Shown piece after piece: positions 61,021 through 64,000 of a stretch of 64,000 nt of DNA. Source of the DNA: Pseudomonas sp. UBA2684 (lineage in GTDB: Bacteria; Pseudomonadota; Gammaproteobacteria; Pseudomonadales; Pseudomonadaceae); NCBI GenBank assembly GCA_002354655.1, contig DELY01000041.1, positions 103,876-167,875 of the forward strand, given 5' to 3'. Below the pieces are notes generated by a model. It had not been told where the DNA came from. It searched no databases and saw only the letters and a program-made list of their open reading frames with translations. Each line of letters starts with the position of its first letter. Within the stretch, counting starts at the first letter, position 1. The position numbers and the translations under genes are program-made.

Positions 61021-64000
61021 ATGGCCGACTTCATCAAATCCGATCTTGAGTTCATTCTTCAGCAGATTTTCATCGCCGAGGCGCATGCCGCCGGGGCGAG
61101 CCTCAGTGATTTGTTACCGAACTCAGAAGTACCTTTTGGGCTGCGCACCGTTGACGGTACCTACAACAACCTGGTGGACGGACGTAGCACCTTTGGTGCG
61201 GCGGATCAGTCCTTCCCCCCATTTGTCGATCAGCAGTTCCGCAATGATCTGGATGGCGACAGCTTCGATGCCAATGGCCCAGCGCCGGGCGGGCTGGTCA
61301 CCAACACCAACTATGCCTCGACCACCAATGTGGCCGACGCTGATCCGCGGATCATTTCCAACCTGATCGTTGATCAGACCATCACCAACCCAGCCGCCGT
61401 GCAGGCGTATGTCGACGCCGGGCTGGGTACTTTGGATATCAACGGTGTGCTGCTCGGCCTGGATGGCGTGGCGATTCCCGCCGGCCAGCCGCTGTTTATC
61501 CCCAATACCGCGCCGGACGAGGGCCTGTCGGCGGGCTTCAATACCTGGTTCACCTTCTTTGGCCAATTCTTCGACCATGGCCTCGACCTCGTCGCCAAGG
61601 GCGGCAACGGCACCGTTTTTATCCCGTTGCAAGTCGATGATCCACTGTATGTCGCAGGTGCCTCGACCAATTTCATGGTGCTGACGCGTGCCACCAATAG
61701 TGCGGTCAATGCTGGCGCAGATGGTGTTCTGGGGACCTCGGACGATGTCCATCAGCACACCAACCTGACCACGCCGTTCGTCGATCAGAACCAGACCTAC
61801 AGCTCGCATGCCTCGCACCAGGTATTTCTGCGCGCCTATGAGCTGGATGCCAACGGTAACCCCGTGGCCACCGGTAAGTTACTGACCAATCGCGATATCG
61901 GCCCTGACGGTGTTTTCGGCACTACAGACGATATCGAACTGGGTGGGATGGCCACCTGGAGCGTACTCAAGGCCCAGGCGCGCGACATTCTCGGCATTGA
62001 GTTGGATAACTACGATGTGGGTCGGGTGCCACTGTTGGCCACCGACGAATACGGCAAATTCATCCCGGGTGATAACGGTTTTCCGCAACTGGTGACGCTC
62101 GGCGGTCTGGTTGAGGGCAATCCTGCCGTTCCGGTCGATGCGTCCCTGGCGATTTCTACCGGGCATGCCTTCCTCGACGACATCGCTCACGCGGCCAACC
62201 CGTTCAGCAGTCAGACCGGTGCGCCGCTGTTGGCGGACTCCGACCTGAGTACTGACCCTAATAATGGCGTCGGCCTGTCCGAGCCGGGTGCGTTCGACAA
62301 CGAACTGCTGGATGCACACTTTATTGCCGGTGACGGCCGGGTTAACGAGAACATCGCGCTGACCGCCGTGCACCATGTTTTTCACTCCGAGCACAACCGC
62401 CTGGTCGAACACACCAAGGCAGTCGTGCTGGAGTCGGCAGCTACCGATCTGGCGTTTCTCAATCAATGGTTACTGGTGCCGGTAACCGAGGTGCCGGCAG
62501 ACCTGTCGACCCTGCAATGGAATGGTGAGCGGCTGTTCCAGGCCGCCAAATTCGGTACCGAGATGCAGTATCAGCATCTGGTGTTCGAAGAGTTCGCGCG
62601 CAAGGTACAGCCGCAAGTCGATGCGTTCCTCGCGCCGGATGGTTATGACGCGACGATCAACCCGGCGATCATGGCCGAGTTTGCTCATACCGTTTACCGC
62701 TTCGGTCACTCGATGCTGACCGAAACAGTGGACCGCCTGGACCCGAATTTTGTCTCCAGCGAGATGGGCCTGATCGAGGCCTTCCTCAACCCACTGGCCT
62801 TCAATAACAACGGCACCTTGTCCGCCGAAGAGGCCGCCGGGGCGATCATCCGTGGCACCACTCGGCAGTTGGGCAACGAGGTCGATGAATTCGTCACCGA
62901 AGCGTTGCGCAACGAATTGCTCGGCCTGCCGCTCGATCTTGCGGCGATCAACATCGCCCGCGGCCGCGACACCGGAGTACCAACCCTGAATGCGGCGCGC
63001 GCCGAGTTCTTCGCCATGACCGGCGACAGCCAGCTCAAGCCGTATGCCAGCTGGCTCGACCTGATGCAGAACCTCAAGCACCCGGTCTCCATCGTCAACT
63101 TCATCGCCGCTTACGGTACCCATGCCAGCATTACCGGCACCCTGGAGCAGAAACGTGCCGCTGCGGCCGATATTGTCTTCGGCAATGGGGCGATTTCCGA
63201 CGTCGAACGCATGGCTTTCCTCAATGGTGCGGCGGCCACTACCGGGGTCAACGATATCGACTTCTGGGTCGGCGGCCTGGCCGAGCGGCAGATGCCGTTT
63301 GGCGGCATTCTCGGCTCGACCTTCAACTTCGTCTTCGAGACTCAGCTGGAGGCCTTGCAGAACGGTGACCGCTTCTACTACCTGGCACGCCTGGCCGGCC
63401 TTAACTTCCTCACCCAGATGGAAGACAACTCCTTCGCCAAGCTGGTGATGCGCAATACCGATGCCTTCCACCTGCCGGCGGATATCTTCTCGACCCCAGG
63501 GTTGATTCTCGAGGTCGATCAGTCTCGCCAGTTCAATGGCGAGTTGGGCGCCGCCGATCCGCTCGGCGACAACCCATTGGTTCCGTTGGTCATACGCGAT
63601 GATCCCGGCACCGTAGCGGTGGAAACCACCTACCTGCGCTACACCGGCGACGAACACGTGGTGCTCGGTGGCACTGCTGGCAACGATACGCTGATCGCCA
63701 GTATCGGCGACGACACCCTGTGGGGTGACGGCGGCAATGACCGTCTGGAGGGCGGCGACGGTAACGACATGATCGAAGGCGGTGCCGGCGACGACATCAT
63801 CACCGATTGGGGTGGCGATGACGTGCTCAAGGGTGGCGACGGCAACGACGTGATCCACGGTGGCAACGGCGCCAACCTGATTCTTGGCGGCGCCGGTAGC
63901 GACTTCATCATCACCGGCGAAGACGTCTCGGAAACGTTTGCCGGCCCCGGCAACGACTTTATCCTCGGTGCCAAGGGCAACCTGCAGACCGCCGGTAACG
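61021..64000 (+). CDS. RTX-type secreted animal haem peroxidase, 3' end outside the window
   Basis: At least 993 residues; the frame is open to the window end. ATG 61021 lies 7 nt after GAGGA and no signal peptide is present. The peroxidase core has distal FFGQFFDHG (Gln182, Asp185, His186), catalytic Arg440 and Glu443 in GDGRVNEN, WNGERLFQAAK, and the proximal His563 in YRFGHSML; these match the myeloperoxidase set. Between His186 and Arg440 there are about 110 extra residues with two GxDGVxGTxDD loops. From residue 883 on, RTX calcium-binding nonapeptides occur (GGDGNDMIEGGAGDD). Export by the divergent type I system, with a C-terminal signal off-window, is expected. MopA-like Mn(II) oxidation or halide/phenol oxidation is possible. 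Confidence 0.92.
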   Translation, partial: MADFIKSDLEFILQQIFIAEAHAAGASLSDLLPNSEVPFGLRTVDGTYNNLVDGRSTFGAADQSFPPFVDQQFRNDLDGDSFDANGPAPGGLVTNTNYASTTNVADADPRIISNLIVDQTITNPAAVQAYVDAGLGTLDINGVLLGLDGVAIPAGQPLFIPNTAPDEGLSAGFNTWFTFFGQFFDHGLDLVAKGGNGTVFIPLQVDDPLYVAGASTNFMVLTRATNSAVNAGADGVLGTSDDVHQHTNLTTPFVDQNQTYSSHASHQVFLRAYELDANGNPVATGKLLTNRDIGPDGVFGTTDDIELGGMATWSVLKAQARDILGIELDNYDVGRVPLLATDEYGKFIPGDNGFPQLVTLGGLVEGNPAVPVDASLAISTGHAFLDDIAHAANPFSSQTGAPLLADSDLSTDPNNGVGLSEPGAFDNELLDAHFIAGDGRVNENIALTAVHHVFHSEHNRLVEHTKAVVLESAATDLAFLNQWLLVPVTEVPADLSTLQWNGERLFQAAKFGTEMQYQHLVFEEFARKVQPQVDAFLAPDGYDATINPAIMAEFAHTVYRFGHSMLTETVDRLDPNFVSSEMGLIEAFLNPLAFNNNGTLSAEEAAGAIIRGTTRQLGNEVDEFVTEALRNELLGLPLDLAAINIARGRDTGVPTLNAARAEFFAMTGDSQLKPYASWLDLMQNLKHPVSIVNFIAAYGTHASITGTLEQKRAAAADIVFGNGAISDVERMAFLNGAAATTGVNDIDFWVGGLAERQMPFGGILGSTFNFVFETQLEALQNGDRFYYLARLAGLNFLTQMEDNSFAKLVMRNTDAFHLPADIFSTPGLILEVDQSRQFNGELGAADPLGDNPLVPLVIRDDPGTVAVETTYLRYTGDEHVVLGGTAGNDTLIASIGDDTLWGDGGNDRLEGGDGNDMIEGGAGDDIITDWGGDDVLKGGDGNDVIHGGNGANLILGGAGSDFIITGEDVSETFAGPGNDFILGAKGNLQTAGN

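Noticed and set aside
60543-61086. Small minus-strand frames in the gap before the RTX peroxidase
   Set aside because: No Shine-Dalgarno, no motif and unusual composition; the region is better explained as promoter and leader.
62338-62400. Apparent loss of the catalytic Arg of the peroxidase (SEHNR where REHNR is usual)
   Set aside because: On realignment the catalytic Arg belongs to the earlier GD-x-R-x-NE motif, which is intact as Arg440; the SEHNR site is not catalytic.
62470-63858. A 462-residue minus-strand frame opposite the RTX peroxidase
   Set aside because: Its Val/Ala/Asp-rich repeats are the reverse complement of the RTX repeats and peroxidase core.
63660-63960. Short tandem repeats that could be read as a CRISPR-like or minisatellite array
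   Set aside because: They are in frame and encode RTX nonapeptides (GGxGxDxxx); there are no unique spacers.

Overview
This is a roughly 64 kb, GC-rich chromosomal segment from a gammaproteobacterium, almost certainly a Pseudomonas. The support is the gene content (aerobic-type late cobalamin genes in the order cobO-cobB-bluB-cobD-cobC-cobQ-cobP-cobT-phosphatase-cobS, ttcA, rnd-ycgL, sseA, aguA, a lipase with its foldase), codon use dominated by G/C third positions, and REP-like palindromes typical of the genus. From memory, unverified, the order from btuB to the DUF2937 gene largely follows the PA1271-PA1308 stretch of P. aeruginosa PAO1, with insertions (lipase/foldase/two-component block, gdhA block, agmatine block). 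No tRNA, rRNA, CRISPR array, complete insertion sequence or prophage was recognised.

Layout. 0.3-5.4 kb: a four-gene acyl-CoA module (LCAD-like dehydrogenase, an atypical amidohydrolase-fold protein, acyl-CoA ligase, CaiB-type CoA-transferase). 5.4-12.8 kb: housekeeping genes (SprT, Yip1, DnaJ-related, TtcA, a Tag-like glycosylase, a sirtuin, two tandem NlpC/P60 lipoproteins, an O-methyltransferase, a small HNH protein). 13.0-26.0 kb: cobalamin uptake and synthesis. A cobalamin riboswitch precedes btuB and a small membrane protein that matches BtuM; cobO, cobB and bluB follow, and after a repeat-rich gap comes a tightly overlapping operon from a BtuF-like protein to cobS. 26.1-29.5 kb: solute-binding protein, MarR regulator, MFS transporter with a 41-aa companion, glutathione peroxidase. 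29.6-34.2 kb: secreted lipase behind a sigma-54-like promoter, its foldase, and a hybrid histidine kinase convergent with a LuxR-type response regulator. 34.2-37.4 kb: FadL, a 172-bp MITE-like element, a lysozyme-like protein with an altered catalytic position, SseA. 37.7-48.9 kb: GdhA, a PABS-fold protein, an SMP-30-like protein, Rnd-YcgL-dehydrogenase-YcgN, an HExxH peptidase, LysR, agmatine deiminase, polyamine-binding protein. 49.0-55.9 kb: SpoU methylase, YajD, cNMP-binding protein, oligopeptidase B, HIT protein, class II amidotransferase, DUF2937.

55.9-64.0 kb: the most striking part. A complete type I secretion operon (ABC, HlyD, TolC) is divergent from a very large gene, cut by the window end, that encodes an animal-type haem peroxidase followed by RTX calcium-binding repeats. 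This looks like a self-contained export system for a secreted peroxidase, comparable to the MopA Mn(II)-oxidising peroxidases.

Intergenic spaces hold at least nine members of a GTAGGGTGG...CCACCCTAC palindromic family, three copies of a second REP-like unit, two of which lie in inverted orientation around the btuB-bluB block, and two copies of a 23-bp motif that resembles RAYT-associated ends.
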